64,000 nucleotides of DNA, from the NCBI GenBank assembly GCA_916610825.1, contig OU744449.1, forward strand, positions 16,581,354 through 16,645,353, read 5' to 3'. This DNA comes from Haliclystus octoradiatus. Its lineage: Eukaryota > Cnidaria > Staurozoa > Stauromedusae > Haliclystidae. This document shows positions 1 to 13,410 of the stretch, in pieces. Each line of letters begins with the position of its first letter. Position 1 is the first letter of the stretch. Position numbers and translations under genes: made by a program. The notes under the pieces were generated by a model, which made no database searches, was not told where the DNA came from, and worked only from the letters and a program-made list of their open reading frames with translations.

Positions 1-893
1 TTTGTATTCCCAAGGGAATTAGGCATTGTTTTTGGTCTTTTTGAATTCCCAAGGGAATTAGGCATTGGTTATGGTCTTTTTGTATTCCCAAGGGAATTAG
101 GCATTATTTTTGGTCATTTTGAATTCTCAAGGGATTTAGGCATTGTTTTTTGTCTTTTTGTATGGTCTTTTTGTATTCCCAAGGGAATTAGGCATTGTTT
201 TTGGTCTTTCTGAATTCCCAAGGGATATAGGCATTGTTTTTGGTCATTTTGAATTCCCAAGGAAATTAGGCATTGTTTTTGGTCTTTTTGAATTCCAAAG
301 GGAATTAGGCATTGTTTTTGATCTTTTTGTATTCCCAAGGTAATTAGACAATGTTTTTGGTCTTTTTGTATTCCCAAGGGAATTAGGCATTGTTTTTGGT
401 CTTTTTGTATTCCCAAGGGAATTAGGCATTGTTTTTGGTCTTTTTGTATGGTCTTTTTGTATTCCCAAGGGAATTAGGCATTGTTTTTGGTCTTTCTGAA
501 TTCCCAAGGAAATTAGGCATTGTTTTTGGTCATTTTGAATTCTCAAGGGATTTAGGCATTGTTTTTGGTCTTTTTGTATTCCTAAGGTAATTAGGCAATG
601 TTTTTGGTCTTTCTGAATTCCCAAGGGATATAGGCATTGTTTTTGGTCTTTTTGTATTCCCAAGGGAATTAGGCATTGTTTTTGGTCTTTTTAATTCCCA
701 AGGGAATTAGGCATTATTTTTGGTCATTTTGAATTCCCAAGGGATTTAGGTATTGTTGTTTAATATTTTGAATTGTCAAGGGAATTAGGCATTGTTTTTG
801 GTCATTTTGAATTCTAAAGGGATTTAGGTATTTTTTTTTTAATATTTTGAATTCTCAAGGGATTTAGGCATTGTTTTTGGTCTTTTTGTATGG

Positions 894-945
894 TCTTTTT
901 GTATTCCCAAGGGAATTAGGCATTGTTTTTGGTCTTTTTGAATTC
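894..945. repeat. 52-bp monomer variant (example of a class)
   Basis: Several dozen monomers across the window are 52 bp long because the 13-mer GGTCTTTTTGTAT is present twice in direct tandem (signature TTTTTGTATGGTCTTTTTGT). One lies here; others are near 160, 450, 1640, 2260, 4470, 15970, 21610 and 63655. The extra 13 bp moves the reading frame by one, so apparent proteins switch from the GIQKDQKQCLIPL register to the PNSLGNTKRPKTM register at each one. The 52-mers sit at fixed places within higher-order units and are useful phase markers. Example boundaries are approximate. Confidence 0.85.
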
Positions 946-2209
946 CCAAGGCATTTATGCATTGTTTTTTTGAAATTTTAAATTCCCAAGGGATTCATGC
1001 ATTGCTTTTGGTCATTTTGAATTCCCAAGGAAATTAGGCATTGTTTTTGGTCTTTTTGAATTCCAAAGGGATTTAGGCATTGTTTTTGGTCATTTTGTAT
1101 TCCAAAGGGAATTAGGCATTGTTTTTGGTCTTTTTAATTCCCAAGAGAATTAGGCATTGTTTTTGGCCTTTTTTAATTCCCAAGGGAATTAGGCATTGTT
1201 TTTGATCTTTTTGTATTCCAAAGGAAATTAGGCATTGTTTTTGGTCTTTTTTAATTCCCAAGGGAATTAGGCATTGTTTTTGGCCTTTTTGTATTCCAAA
1301 GGGAATTAAGCATTTTTTTGGTCTTTTTGTATTCCCAAGGGAATTAGGCATCGTTTTTTGGTCTTTTTGTATTTCCAAGGGAATTAGGCATTATTTTTTG
1401 TCTTTTTAAATTCCAAAGGGAATTAGGCATTGGTTTTGGTCTTTTTGTATTCCCAAGGGAATTAGGCATTGTTTTTGGTCATTTTGAATTCTCAAGGGAT
1501 TTAGGCATTGTTTTTGATCTTTTTGTATTCCCAAGGTAATTAGACAATGTTTTTGGTCTTTTTGTATTCCCAAGGGAATTAGGCATTGTTTTTGGTCTTT
1601 TTGTATTCCCAAGGGAATTAGGCATTGTTTTTGGTTTTTTTGTATGGTCTTTTTGTATTCCCAAGGGAATTAGGCATTGTTTTTGGTCTTTCTGAATTCC
1701 CAAGGAAATTAGGCATTGTTTTTGGTCATTTTGAATTCTCAAGGGATTTAGGCATTGTTTTTGGTCTTTTTGTATTCCTAAGGTAATTAGGCAATGTTTT
1801 TGGTCTTTTTGTATTCCCAAGGGATTTAGGTATTGTTTTTTAATATTTTGAATTCTCATGGGTATTAGGCATTAGTTTTGGTCATTTTGAATTCTAAAGG
1901 GATTTAGGTATTGTTCTTTAAGATTTTGAATTCTCAAGGGATTTAGGGATTGCTTTTGGTCTTTTTGTATGGTCTTTTTGTATTCCCAAGGGAATTAGGC
2001 ATTGTTTTTGGTCTTTTTGTATGGTCTTTTTGTATTCCCAAGGGAATTAGGCATTGTTTTTGGTCTTTTTGTATTCCCAAGGGAATTAGGCATTGTTTTT
2101 GGTCATTTTGAATTCTCAAGGGATTTAGGCATTGTTTTTGGTCTTTTTGTATTCCCAAGGTAATTAGGCAATGTTTTTGGTCTTTTTGTATTCCCAAGGG
2201 AATTAGGCA

Positions 2210-5200
2210 TTGTTTTTGGTCTTTTTGTATTCCCAAGGGAATTAGGCATTGTTTTTGGTCTTTTTGTATGGTCTTTTTGTATTCCCAAGGGAATTAGGCA
2301 TTGTTTTTGGTCTTTTTGTATTCCCAAGGGAATTAGGCATTGTTTTTGGTCATTTTGAATTCTCAAGGGATTTAGGCATTGTTTTTGGTCTTTTTGTATT
2401 CTCAAGGGATTTAGGCATTGTTTTTGGTCTTTTTGTATTCCCAAGGTAATTAGGCAATGTTTTTGGTCTTTTTGTATTCCCAAGGGATTTAGGTATTGTT
2501 TTTTAATATTTTGAATTCTCAAGGGTATTAGGCATTAGTTTTGGTCATTTTGAATTCTAAAGGGATTTAGGTATTGTTTTTTAATATTTTGAATTCTCAA
2601 GGGATTTAGGCATTGTTTTTGGTCTTTTTGTATGGTCTTTTTGTATTCCCAAGGGAATTAGGCATTGTTTTTGGTCTTTCTGAATTCACAAGGGATGTAG
2701 GCATTGTTTTTGGTCATTTTGAATTCCCAAGGGAATTAGGCATTGATTTTGATCATTTTGAATTCTTAAGGGAATTAGGCATTGTTTTTGGCCTTTTTGA
2801 AATCCCAAGGCAATTATGCATTGTTTTTTTGAAATTTTAAATTCCCAAGGGATTCAAGCATTGCTTTTGGTCATTTTGAATTCCCAAGGAAATTAGGCAT
2901 TGTTTTTGGTCTTTTTGAATTCCAAAGGGAATTAGGCATTGTTTTTGGTCTTTTTGTATTCCCAAGGGAATTAGGCATCGTTTTTGGACTTTTTGTATTC
3001 CCAAGGGAATTAGGCATTGTTTTTGGTCTTTTTGAATTCCCAAGGGAATTAGGCATTGGTTATGGTCTTTTTGTATTCCCAAGGGAATTAGGCATTATTT
3101 TTGGTCATTTTGAATTCTCAAGGGATTTAGGCATTGTTTTTTGTCTTTTTGTATGGTCTTTTTGTATTCCCAAGGGAATTAGGCATTGTTTTTGGTCTTT
3201 CTGAATTCCCAAGGGATATAGGCATTGTTTTTGGTCATTTTGAATTCCCAAGGAAATTAGGCATTGTTTTTGGTCTTTTTGAATTCCAAAGGGAATTAGG
3301 CATTGTTTTTGGTCTTTTTGTATTCCCAAGGGAATTAGGCATCGTTTTTGGACTTTTTGTATTCCCAAGGGAATTAGGCATTGGTTTTGGTCTTTTTGTA
3401 TTCCCAAGGGAATTAGGCATTATTTTTGGTCATTTTGAATTCTCAAGGGATTTAGGCATTGTTTTTTGTCTTTTTGTATGGTCTTTTTGTATTCCCAAGG
3501 GAATTAGGGATTGTTTTTGGTCTTTCTGAATTCCCAAGGGATATAGGCATTGTTTTTGGTCATTTTGAATTCCCAAGGGAATTAGGCATTGTTTTTGATC
3601 ATTTTGAATTCTTAAGGGAATTAGGCATTGTTTTTGATCTTTTTAATTCCCAAGAGAATTAGGCATCGTTTTTGGCCTTTTTGAATTCCCAAGGGAATTA
3701 GGCATTGTTTTTGATCTTTTTGTATTCCAAAGGAAATTAGGCATTGTTTTTGGTCTTTTTCAATTCCCAAGGGAATTAGGCATTGTTTTTGGCCTTTTTG
3801 TATTCCAAAGGGAATTAAGCATTGTTTTTGGTCTTTTTGTATTCCCAAGAGAATTAGGCATCGTTTTTGGTCTTTTTGTATTCCCAAGGGAATTAGGCAT
3901 TGTTTTTTGTCTTTTTGAATTCCCAAGGGAATTAGGCATTGGTTTTGGTCTTTTTGTATTCCCAAGGGAATTAGGCATTGTTTTTGGTCATTTTGAATTC
4001 TCAAGGGATTTAGGCATTGTTTTTGATCTTTTTGTATTCCAAAGGAAATTAGGCATTGTTTTTGGTCTTTTTCAATTCCCAAGGGAATTAGGCATTGTTT
4101 TTGGCCTTTTTGTATTCCAAAGGGAATTAAGCATTGTTTTTGGTCTTTTTGTATTCCCAAGAGAATTAGGCATCGTTTTTGGTCTTTTTGTATTCCCAAG
4201 GGAATTAGGCATTGTTTTTTGTCTTTTTGAATTCCCAAGGGAATTAGGCATTGGTTTTGGTCTTTTTGTATTCCCAAGGGAATTAGGCATTGTTTTTGGT
4301 CATTTTGAATTCTCAAGGGATTTAGGCATTGTTTTTGGTCTTTTTGTATTCCCAAGGTAATTAGGCAATGTTTTTGGTCTTTTTGTATTCCCAAGGGAAT
4401 TAGGCATTGTTTTTGGTCTTTTTGTATTCCCAAGGGAATTAGGCATTGTTTTTGGTCTTTTTGTATGGTCTTTTTGTATTCCCAAGGGAATTAGGCATTA
4501 TTTTTGGTCATTTTGAATTCTAAAGGGATTTAGGTATTGTTTTTTAATATTTTGAATTCTAAAGGGAATTAGGCATTGTTTTTGGTCTTTTTGAATTCGT
4601 AAGGGAAATAGGCATTGTTTTTGGTCTTTTTGTATTCCCAAGGGAATTAGGCATTGTTTTTGGTCATTTTGAATTCTCAAGGGATTTAGGCATTGTTTTT
4701 TGTCTTTTTGTATGGTCTTTTTGTATTCCCAAGGGAATTAGGCATTGTTTTTGGTCTTTTTGTATGGTCTTTTTGTATTCCCAAGGGAATTAGGCATTGT
4801 TTTTGGTCTTTTTGTATTCCCAAGGGAATTAGGCATTGTTTTTGGTCATTTTGAATTCTCAAGGGATTTAGGCATTGTTTTTGGTCTTTTTGTATTCTCA
4901 AGGGATTTAGGCATTGTTTTTGGTCTTTTTGTATTCCCAAGGTAATTAGGCAATGTTTTTGGTCTTTTTGTATTCCCAAGGGATTTAGGTATTGTTTTTT
5001 AATATTTTGAATTCTCAAGGGTATTAGGCATTAGTTTTGGTCATTTTGAATTCTAAAGGGATTTAGGTATTGTTTTTTAATATTTTGAATTCTCAAGGGA
5101 TTTAGGCATTGTTTTTGGTCTTTTTGTATGGTCTTTTTGTATTCCCAAGGGAATTAGGCATTGTTTTTGGTCTTTCTGAATTCACAAGGGATGTAGGCAT

Positions 5201-5746
5201 TGTTTTTGGTCATTTTGAATTCCCAAGGGAATTAGGCATTGATTTTGATCATTTTGAATTCTTAAGGGAATTAGGCATTGTTTTTGGCCTTTTTGAAATC
5301 CCAAGGCAATTATGCATTGTTTTTTTGAAATTTTAAATTCCCAAGGGATTCAAGCATTGCTTTTGGTCATTTTGAATTCCCAAGGAAATTAGGCATTGTT
5401 TTTGGTCTTTTTGAATTCCAAAGGGAATTAGGCATTGTTTTTGGTCTTTTTGTATTCCCAAGGGAATTAGGCATCGTTTTTGGACTTTTTGTATTCCCAA
5501 GGGAATTAGGCATTGTTTTTGGTCTTTTTGAATTCCCAAGGGAATTAGGCATTGGTTTTGGTCTTTTTGTATTCCCAAGGGAATTAGGCATTATTTTTGG
5601 TCATTTTGAATTCTCAAGGGATTTAGGCATTGTTTTTTGTCTTTTTGTATGGTCTTTTTGTATTCCCAAGGGAATTAGGCATTGTTTTTGGTCTTTCTGA
5701 ATTCCCAAGGGATATAGGCATTGTTTTTGGTCATTTTGAATTCCCA
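2210..5746. repeat. Duplicated satellite segments, offset 2,496 bp
   Basis: About 1 kb at 2210-3250 recurs at about 4706-5746 at a constant offset of 2,496 bp (64 x 39). The same order of variants is seen: 52-mer, GGGATGTA variant, GATTTTGATCATT variant, GAAATCCC variant, 40-mer. Differences are few. For example, GGTTATGG near 3058 corresponds to GGTTTTGG in the second copy. The end points are estimated from where variant order stops matching. Confidence 0.75.
3707..4330. repeat. 312-bp tandem duplication (two copies of 8 monomers)
   Basis: Units 3707-4018 and 4019-4330 carry the same series of eight monomers: GATC/CCAAAGG, then the CAATTCCC variant, GGCC/CCAAAGG with TTAAGC, CCAAGAG with GCATCG, a TTTTTTG variant, GCATTGG, and the GGTCATT/CTCAAGG variant. 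The 312-bp offset is exactly 8 x 39. No substitution is visible in the stretch compared, which implies a recent event. It creates the longest spurious open frame in the window (270 codons, minus strand, 3621-4433). Confidence 0.9.
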
Positions 5747-8700
5747 ATGGAATTAGGCATTGTTTTTGATCATTTTGAATTCTTAAGGGAATTAGGCATT
5801 GTTTTTGATCTTTTTAATTCCCAAGAGAATTAGGCATTGTTTTTGGCCTTTTTGAATTCCCAAGGGAATTAGGCATTGTTTTTGATCTTTTTGTATTCCA
5901 AAGGAAATTAGGCATTGTTTTTGGTCTTTTTCAATTCCCAAGGGAATTAGGCATTGTTTTTGGCCTTTTTGTATTCCAAAGGGAATTAAGCATTGTTTTT
6001 GGTCTTTTTGTATTCCCAAGAGAATTAGGCATCGTTTTTGGTCTTTTTGTATTCCCAAGGGAATTAGGCATTGTTTTTTGTCTTTTTGAATTCTCAAGGG
6101 AATTAGGCATTGGTTTTGGTCTTTTTGTATTCCCAAGGGAATTAGGCATTGTTTTTGGTCATTTTGAATTCTCAAGGGATTTAGGCATTGTTTTTGGTCT
6201 TTTTGTATTCCCAAGGTAATTAGGCAATGTTTTTGGTCTTTTTGTATTCCCAAGGGAATTAGGCATTGTTTTTGGTCTATTTGTATTCCCAAGGGAATTA
6301 GGCATTGTTTTTGGTCTTTTTGTATGGTCTTTTTGTATTACCAAGGGAATTAGGCATTATTTTTGGTCATTTTGAATTCTAAAGGGATTTAGGTATTGTT
6401 TTTGGTCATTTTGAATTCTTAAGGGAATTAGGCATTGTTTTTGGTCTTTTTGTATTCTCAAGGGATTTAGGCATTGTTTTTGGTCTTTTTGTATTCCCAA
6501 GGTAATTAGGCAATGTTTTTGGTCTTTTTGTATTCCCAAGGGATTTAGGTATTGTTTTTTAATATTTTGAATTCTCAAGGGTATTAGGCATTAGTTTTGG
6601 TCATTTTGAATTCTAAAGGGATTTAGGTATTGTTTTTTAATATTTTGAATTCTCAAGGGATTTAGGCATTGTTTTTGGTCTTTTAGTATGGTCTTTTTGT
6701 ATTCCCAAGGGAATTAGGCATTGTTTTTGGTCTTTCTGAATTCACAAGGGATGTAGGCATTGTTTTTGGTCATTTTGAATTCCCAAGGGAATTAGGCATT
6801 GATTTTGATCATTTTGAATTCTTAAGGGAATTAGGCATTGTTTTTGGCCTTTTTGAAATCCCAAGGCAATTATGCATTGTTTTTTTGAAATTTTAAATTC
6901 CCAAGGGATTCAAGCATTGCTTTTGGTCATTTTGAATTCCCAAGGAAATTAGGCATTGTTTTTGGTCTTTTTGAATTCCAAAGGGAATTAGGCATTGTTT
7001 TTGGTCTTTTTGTATTCCCAAGGGAATTAGGCATTGTTTTTGGTCTTTTTGAATTCCCAAGGGAATTAGGCATTGGTTTTGGTCTTTTTGTATTCCCAAG
7101 GGAATTAGGCATTATTTTTGGTCATTTTGAATTCTCAAGGGATTTAGGCATTGTTTTTTGTCTTTTTGTATGGTCTTTTTGTATTCCCAAGGGAATTAGG
7201 CATTGTTTTTGGTCTTTCTGAATTCCCAAGGGATATAGGCATTGTTTTTGGTCATTTTGAATTCCCAAGGGAATTAGGCATTGTTTTTGATCATTTTGAA
7301 TTCTTAAGGGAATTAGGCATTGTTTTTGATCTTTTTAATTCCCAAGAGAATTAGGCATTGTTTTTGGCCTTTTTTAATTCCCAAGGGAATTAGGCATTGT
7401 TTTTGATCTTTTTGTATTCCAAAGGAAATTAGGCATTGTTTTTGGTCTTTTTCAATTCCCAAGGGAATTAGGCATTGTTTTTGGCCTTTTTGTATTCCAA
7501 AGGGAATTAAGCATTGTTTTTGGTCTTTTTGTATTCCCAAGAGAATTAGGCATCGTTTTTGGTCTTTTTGTATTCCCAAGGGAATTAGGCATTGTTTTTT
7601 GTCTTTTTGAATTCTCAAGGGAATTAGGCATTGGTTTTGGTCTTTTTGTATTCCCAAGGGAATTAGGCATTGTTTTTGGTCATTTTGAATTCTCAAGGGA
7701 TTTAGGCATTGTTTTTGGTCTTTTTGTATTCCCAAGGTAATTAGGCAATGTTTTTGGTCTTTTTGTATTCCCAAGGGAATTAGGCATTGTTTTTGGTCTA
7801 TTTGTATTCCCAAGGGAATTAGGCATTGTTTTTGGTCTTTTTGTATGGTCTTTTTGTATTACCAAGGGAATTAGGCATTATTTTTGGTCATTTTGAATTC
7901 TAAAGGGATTTAGGTATTGTTTTTGGTCATTTTGAATTCTTAAGGGAATTAGGCATTGTTTTTGGTCTTTTTGTATTCTCAAGGGATTTAGGCATTGTTT
8001 TTGGTCTTTTTGTATTCCCAAGGTAATTAGGCAATGTTTTTGGTCTTTTTGTATTCCCAAAGGATTTAGGTATTGTTTTTTAATATTTTGAATTCTCAAG
8101 GGTATTAGGCATTAGTTTTGGTCATTTTGAATTCTAAAGGGATTTAGGTATTGTTTTTTAATATTTTGAATTCTCAAGGGATTTAGGCATTGTTTTTGGT
8201 CTTTTAGTATGGTCTTTTTGTATTCCCAAGGGAATTAGGCATTGTTTTTGGTCTTTCTGAATTCACAAGGGATGTAGGCATTGTTTTTGGTCATTTTGAA
8301 TTCCCAAGGGAATTAGGCATTGATTTTGATCATTTTGAATTCTTAAGGGAATTAGGCATTGTTTTTGGCCTTTTTGAAATCCCAAGGCAATTATGCATTG
8401 TTTTTTTGAAATTTTAAATTCCCAAGGGATTCAAGCATTGCTTTTGGTCATTTTGAATTCCCAAGGAAATTAGGCATTGTTTTTGGTCTTTTTGAATTCC
8501 AAAGGGAATTAGGCATTGTTTTTGGTCTTTTTGTATTCCCAAGGGAATTAGGCATTGTTTTTGGTCTTTTTGAATTCCCAAGGGAATTAGGCATTGGTTT
8601 TGGTCTTTTTGTATTCCCAAGGGAATTAGGCATTATTTTTGGTCATTTTGAATTCTCAAGGGATTTAGGCATTGTTTTTTGTCTTTTTGTATGGTCTTTT

Positions 8701-10994
8701 TGTATTCCCAAGGGAATTAGGCATTGTTTTTGGTCTTTCTGAATTCCCAAGGGATATAGGCATTGTTTTTGGTCATTTTGAATTCCCAAGGGAATTAGGC
8801 ATTGTTTTTGATCATTTTGAATTCTTAAGGGAATTAGGCATTGTTTTTGATCTTTTTAATTCCCAAGAGAATTAGGCATTGTTTTTGGCCTTTTTTAATT
8901 CCCAAGGGAATTAGGCATTGTTTTTGATCTTTTTGTATTCCAAAGGAAATTAGGCATTGTTTTTGGTCTTTTTCAATTCCCAAGGGAATTAGGCATTGTT
9001 TTTGGCCTTTTTGTATTCCAAAGGGAATTAAGCATTGTTTTTGGTCTTTTTGTATTCCCAAGAGAATTAGGCATCGTTTTTGGTCTTTTTGTATTCCCAA
9101 GGGAATTAGGCATTGTTTTTTGTCTTTTTGAATTCCCAAGGGAATTAGGCATTGGTTTTTGTCTTTTTGTATTCCCAAGGGAATTAGGCATTGTTTTTGG
9201 TCATTTTGAATTCTCAAGGGATTTAGGCATTGTTTTTGGTCTTTTTGTATTCCCAAGGTAATTAGGCAATGTTTTTGGTCTTTTTGTATTCCCAAGGGAA
9301 TTAGGCATTGTTTTTGGTCTTTTTGTATTCCCAAGGGAATTAGGCATTGTTTTTGGTCTTTTTGTATGGTCTTTTTGTATTCCCAAGGGAATTAGGCATT
9401 ATTTTTGGTCATTTTGAATTCTAAAGGGATTTAGGTATTGTTTTTTAATATTTTGAATTCTAAAGGGAATTAGGCATTGTTTTTGGTCTTTTTGAATTCG
9501 TAAGGGAAATAGGCATTGTTTTTGGTCTTTTTGTATTCCCAAGGGAATTAGGCATTGTTTTTGGTCATTTTGAATTCTCAAGGGATTTAGGCATTGTTTT
9601 TTGTCTTTTTGTATGGTCTTTTTGTATTCCCAAGGGAATTAGGCATTGTTTTTGGTCTTTCTGAATTCCCAAGGGATATAGGCATTGTTTTTGGTCATTT
9701 TGAATTCCCAAGGGAATTAGGCATTGTTTTTGATCATTTTGAATTCTTAAGGGAATTAGGCATTGTTTTTGGCCTTTTTGAATTCCCAAGGCAATTATGC
9801 ATTGTTTTTTTGAAATTTTAAATTCCCAAGGGATTCAGGCATTGCTTTTGGTCATTTTGAATTCCCAAGGAAATTAGGCATTGTTTTTGGTCTTTTTGAA
9901 TTCCAAAGGGATTTAGGCATTGTTTTTGGTCTTTTTGTATGGTCTTTTTGTATTCCCAAGGGAATTAGGCATTATTTTTGGTCATTTTGAATTCTAAAGG
10001 GATTTAGGTATTGTTTTTTAATATTTTGAATTCTAAAGGGAATTAGGCATTGTTTTTGGTCTTTTTGAATTCGTAAGGGAAATAGGCATTGTTTTTGGTC
10101 TTTTTGTATTCCCAAGGGAATTAGGCATTGTTTTTGGTCATTTTGAATTCTCAAGGGATTTAGGCATTGTTTTTTGTCTTTTTGTATGGTCTTTTTGTAT
10201 TCCCAAGGGAATTAGGCATTGTTTTTGGTCTTTTTGTATGGTCTTTTTGTATTCCCAAGGGAATTAGGCATTGTTTTTGGTCTTTTTGTATTCCCAAGGG
10301 AATTAGGCATTGTTTTTGGTCATTTTGAATTCTCAAGGGATTTAGGCATTGTTTTTGGTCTTTTTGTATTCTCAAGGGATTTAGGCATTGTTTTTGGTCT
10401 TTTTGTATTCCCAAGGTAATTAGGCAATGTTTTTGGTCTTTTTGTATTCCCAAGGGATTTAGGTATTGTTTTTTAATATTTTGAATTCTCAAGGGTATTA
10501 GGCATTAGTTTTGGTCATTTTGAATTCTAAAGGGATTTAGGTATTGTTTTTTAATATTTTGAATTCTCAAGGGATTTAGGCATTGTTTTTGGTCTTTTTG
10601 TATGGTCTTTTTGTATTCCCAAGGGAATTAGGCATTGTTTTTGGTCTTTCTGAATTCACAAGGGATGTAGGCATTGTTTTTGGTCATTTTGAATTCCCAA
10701 GGGAATTAGGCATTGATTTTGATCATTTTGAATTCTTAAGGGAATTAGGCATTGTTTTTGGCCTTTTTGAAATCCCAAGGCAATTATGCATTGTTTTTTT
10801 GAAATTTTAAATTCCCAAGGGATTCAAGCATTGCTTTTGGTCATTTTGAATTCCCAAGGAAATTAGGCATTGTTTTTGGTCTTTTTGAATTCCAAAGGGA
10901 ATTAGGCATTGTTTTTGGTCTTTTTGTATTCCCAAGGGAATTAGGCATCGTTTTTGGACTTTTTGTATTCCCAAGGGAATTAGGCATTGTTTTT
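4498..10994. repeat. Dispersed duplicate within the array, offset 5,474 bp
   Basis: About 1 kb at 4498-5520 recurs at 9972-10994 with a constant 5,474-bp offset. It includes the TAATATTTTG variant, the GAATTCGTAAGG variant, two close 52-mers and the GGGATGTA variant in the same order. The 1,521-bp units lie between the copies, so those units could have expanded inside an older duplicated segment. End points are approximate. Confidence 0.75.
5313..9439. repeat. 1,521-bp higher-order repeat, nearly three copies
   Basis: Copies begin at the 40-bp monomer (TGCATTG followed by TTTTTTTGAAATTTTAAATT) at 5313, 6873 and 8394. Copies two and three are 1,521 bp apart. Copy one is 1,560 bp long because it keeps one extra 39-bp monomer. 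The unit is 38 monomers: most are 39 bp, with three 52-mers, one 40-mer and one 38-mer, which sums to 1,521. The third copy diverges near 9439. Copies differ by scattered single bases, for example CCAATGGAA near 5745 against CCAAGGGAA at the matching place in copy two. Confidence 0.9.
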
Positions 10995-13410
10995 GGTCAT
11001 TTTGAATTCCCAAGGGATTTAGGCATTGGTTTTGGTCTTTTTGTATTCCCAAGGGAATTAGGCATTATTTTTGGTCATTTTGAATTCTCAAGGGATTTAG
11101 GCATTGTTTTTTGTCTTTTTGTATGGTCTTTTTGTATTCCCAAGGAAATTAGGCATTGTTTTTGGTCTTTTTGTATGGTCTTTTTGTATTCCCAAGGAAA
11201 TTAGGCATTGTTTTTGGTCTTTCTGAATTCCCAAGGGATATAGGCATTGTTTTTGGTCATTTTGAATTCCCAAGGGAATTAGGCATTGTTTTTGATCATT
11301 TTGAATTCTTAAGGGAATTAGGCATTGTTTTTGATCTTTTTAATTCCCAAGAGAATTAGGCATTGTTTTTGGCCTTTTTGAATTCCCAAGGGAATTAGGC
11401 ATTGTTTTTGATCTTTTTGTATTCCAAAGGAAATTAGGCATTGTTTTTGGTCTTTTTCAATTCCCAAGGGAATTAGGCATTGTTTTTGGCCTTTTTGTAT
11501 TCCAAAGGGAATTAAGCATTGTTTTTGGTCTTTTTGTATTCCCAAGAGAATTAGGCATCGTTTTTGGTCTTTTTGTATTCCCAAGGGAATTAGGCATTGT
11601 TTTTTGTCTTTTTGAATTCCCAAGGGAATTAGGCATTGGTATTGGTCTTTTTGTATTCCCAAGGGAATTAGGCATTGTTTTTGGTCTTTCTGAATTCCCA
11701 AGGGATATAGGCATTGTTTTTGGTCATTTTGAATTCCCAAGGGAATTAGGCATTGTTTTTGATCATTTTGAATTCTTAAGGGAATTAGGCATTGTTTTTG
11801 ATCTTTTTAATTCCCAAGAGAATTAGGCATTGTTTTTGGCCTTTTTGAATTCCCAAGGGAATTAGGCATTGTTTTTGATCTTTTTGTATTCCAAAGGAAA
11901 TTAGGCATTGTTTTTGGTCTTTCTGAATTCCCAAGGGATATAGGCATTGTTTTTGGTCATTTTGAATTCCCAAGGGAATTAGGCATTGTTTTTGATCATT
12001 TTGAATTCTTAAGGGAATTAGGCATTGTTTTTGATCTTTTTAATTCCCAAGAGAATTAGGCATTGTTTTTGATCATTTTGAATTCTTAAGGGAATTAGGC
12101 ATTGTTTTTGGCCTTTTTGAAATCCCAAGGCAATTATGCATTGTTTTTTTGAAATTTTAAATTCCCAAGGGATTCAAGCATTGCTTTTGGTCATTTTGAA
12201 TTCCCAAGGAAATTAGGCATTGTTTTTGGTCTTTTTGAATTCCAAAGGGAATTAGGCATTGTTTTTGGTCTTTTTGTATTCCCAAGGGAATTAGGCATCG
12301 TTTTTGGACTTTTTGTATTCCCAAGGGAATTAGGCATTGTTTTTGGTCTTTTTGAATTCCCAAGGGAATTAGGCATTGGTTTTGGTCTTTTTGTATTCCC
12401 AAGGGAATTAGGCATTATTTTTGGTCATTTTGAATTCTCAAGGGATTTAGGCATTGTTTTTTGTCTTTTTGTATGGTCTTTTTGTATTCCCAAGGAAATT
12501 AGGCATTGTTTTTGGTCTTTTTGTATGGTCTTTTTGTATTCCCAAGGAAATTAGGCATTGTTTTTGGTCTTTCTGAATTCCCAAGGGATATAGGCATTGT
12601 TTTTGGTCATTTTGAATTCCCAAGGGAATTAGGCATTGTTTTTGATCATTTTGAATTCTTAAGGGAATTAGGCATTGTTTTTGATCTTTTTAATTCCCAA
12701 GAGAATTAGGCATTGTTTTTGGCCTTTTTGAATTCCCAAGGGAATTAGGCATTGTTTTTGATCTTTTTGTATTCCAAAGGAAATTAGGCATTGTTTTTGG
12801 TCTTTTTCAATTCCCAAGGGAATTAGGCATTGTTTTTGGCCTTTTTGTATTCCAAAGGGAATTAAGCATTGTTTTTGGCCTTTTTGTATTCCCAAGGGAA
12901 TTAGGCATCGTTTTTGGTCTTTTTGTATTCCCAAGGGAATTAGGCATTGTTTTTTGTCTTTTTGAATTCCCAAGGGAATTAGGCATTGGTATTGGTCTTT
13001 TTGTATTCCCAAGGGAATTAGGCATTGTTTTTGGTCTTTCTGAATTCCCAAGGGATATAGGCATTGTTTTTGGTCATTTTGAATTCCCAAGGGAATTAGG
13101 CATTGTTTTTGATCATTTTGAATTCTTAAGGGAATTAGGCATTGTTTTTGATCTTTTTAATTCCCAAGAGAATTAGGCATTGTTTTTGGCCTTTTTGAAT
13201 TCCCAAGGGAATTAGGCATTGTTTTTGATCTTTTTGTATTCCAAAGGAAATTAGGCATTGTTTTTGGTCTTTCTGAATTCCCAAGGGATATAGGCATTGT
13301 TTTTGGTCATTTTGAATTCCCAAGGGAATTAGGCATTGTTTTTGATCATTTTGAATTCTTAAGGGAATTAGGCATTGTTTTTGATCTTTTTAATTCCCAA
13401 GAGAATTAGG
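10717..13410. repeat. 1,350-bp higher-order repeat, two copies
   Basis: The copies are about 10717-12066 and 12067-13410. GATCATTTTGAATTCTTAAG at 10721 recurs at 12071, and every marker checked in between keeps the 1,350-bp offset. The unit resolves to 34 monomers: two 52-mers (adjacent, both with CCAAGGAAATTA), three 38-mers, one 40-mer and twenty-eight 39-mers, which sums to 1,350. The 38-mers have TTTTTAATTCCC in place of TTTTTGTATTCCC. Confidence 0.88.
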
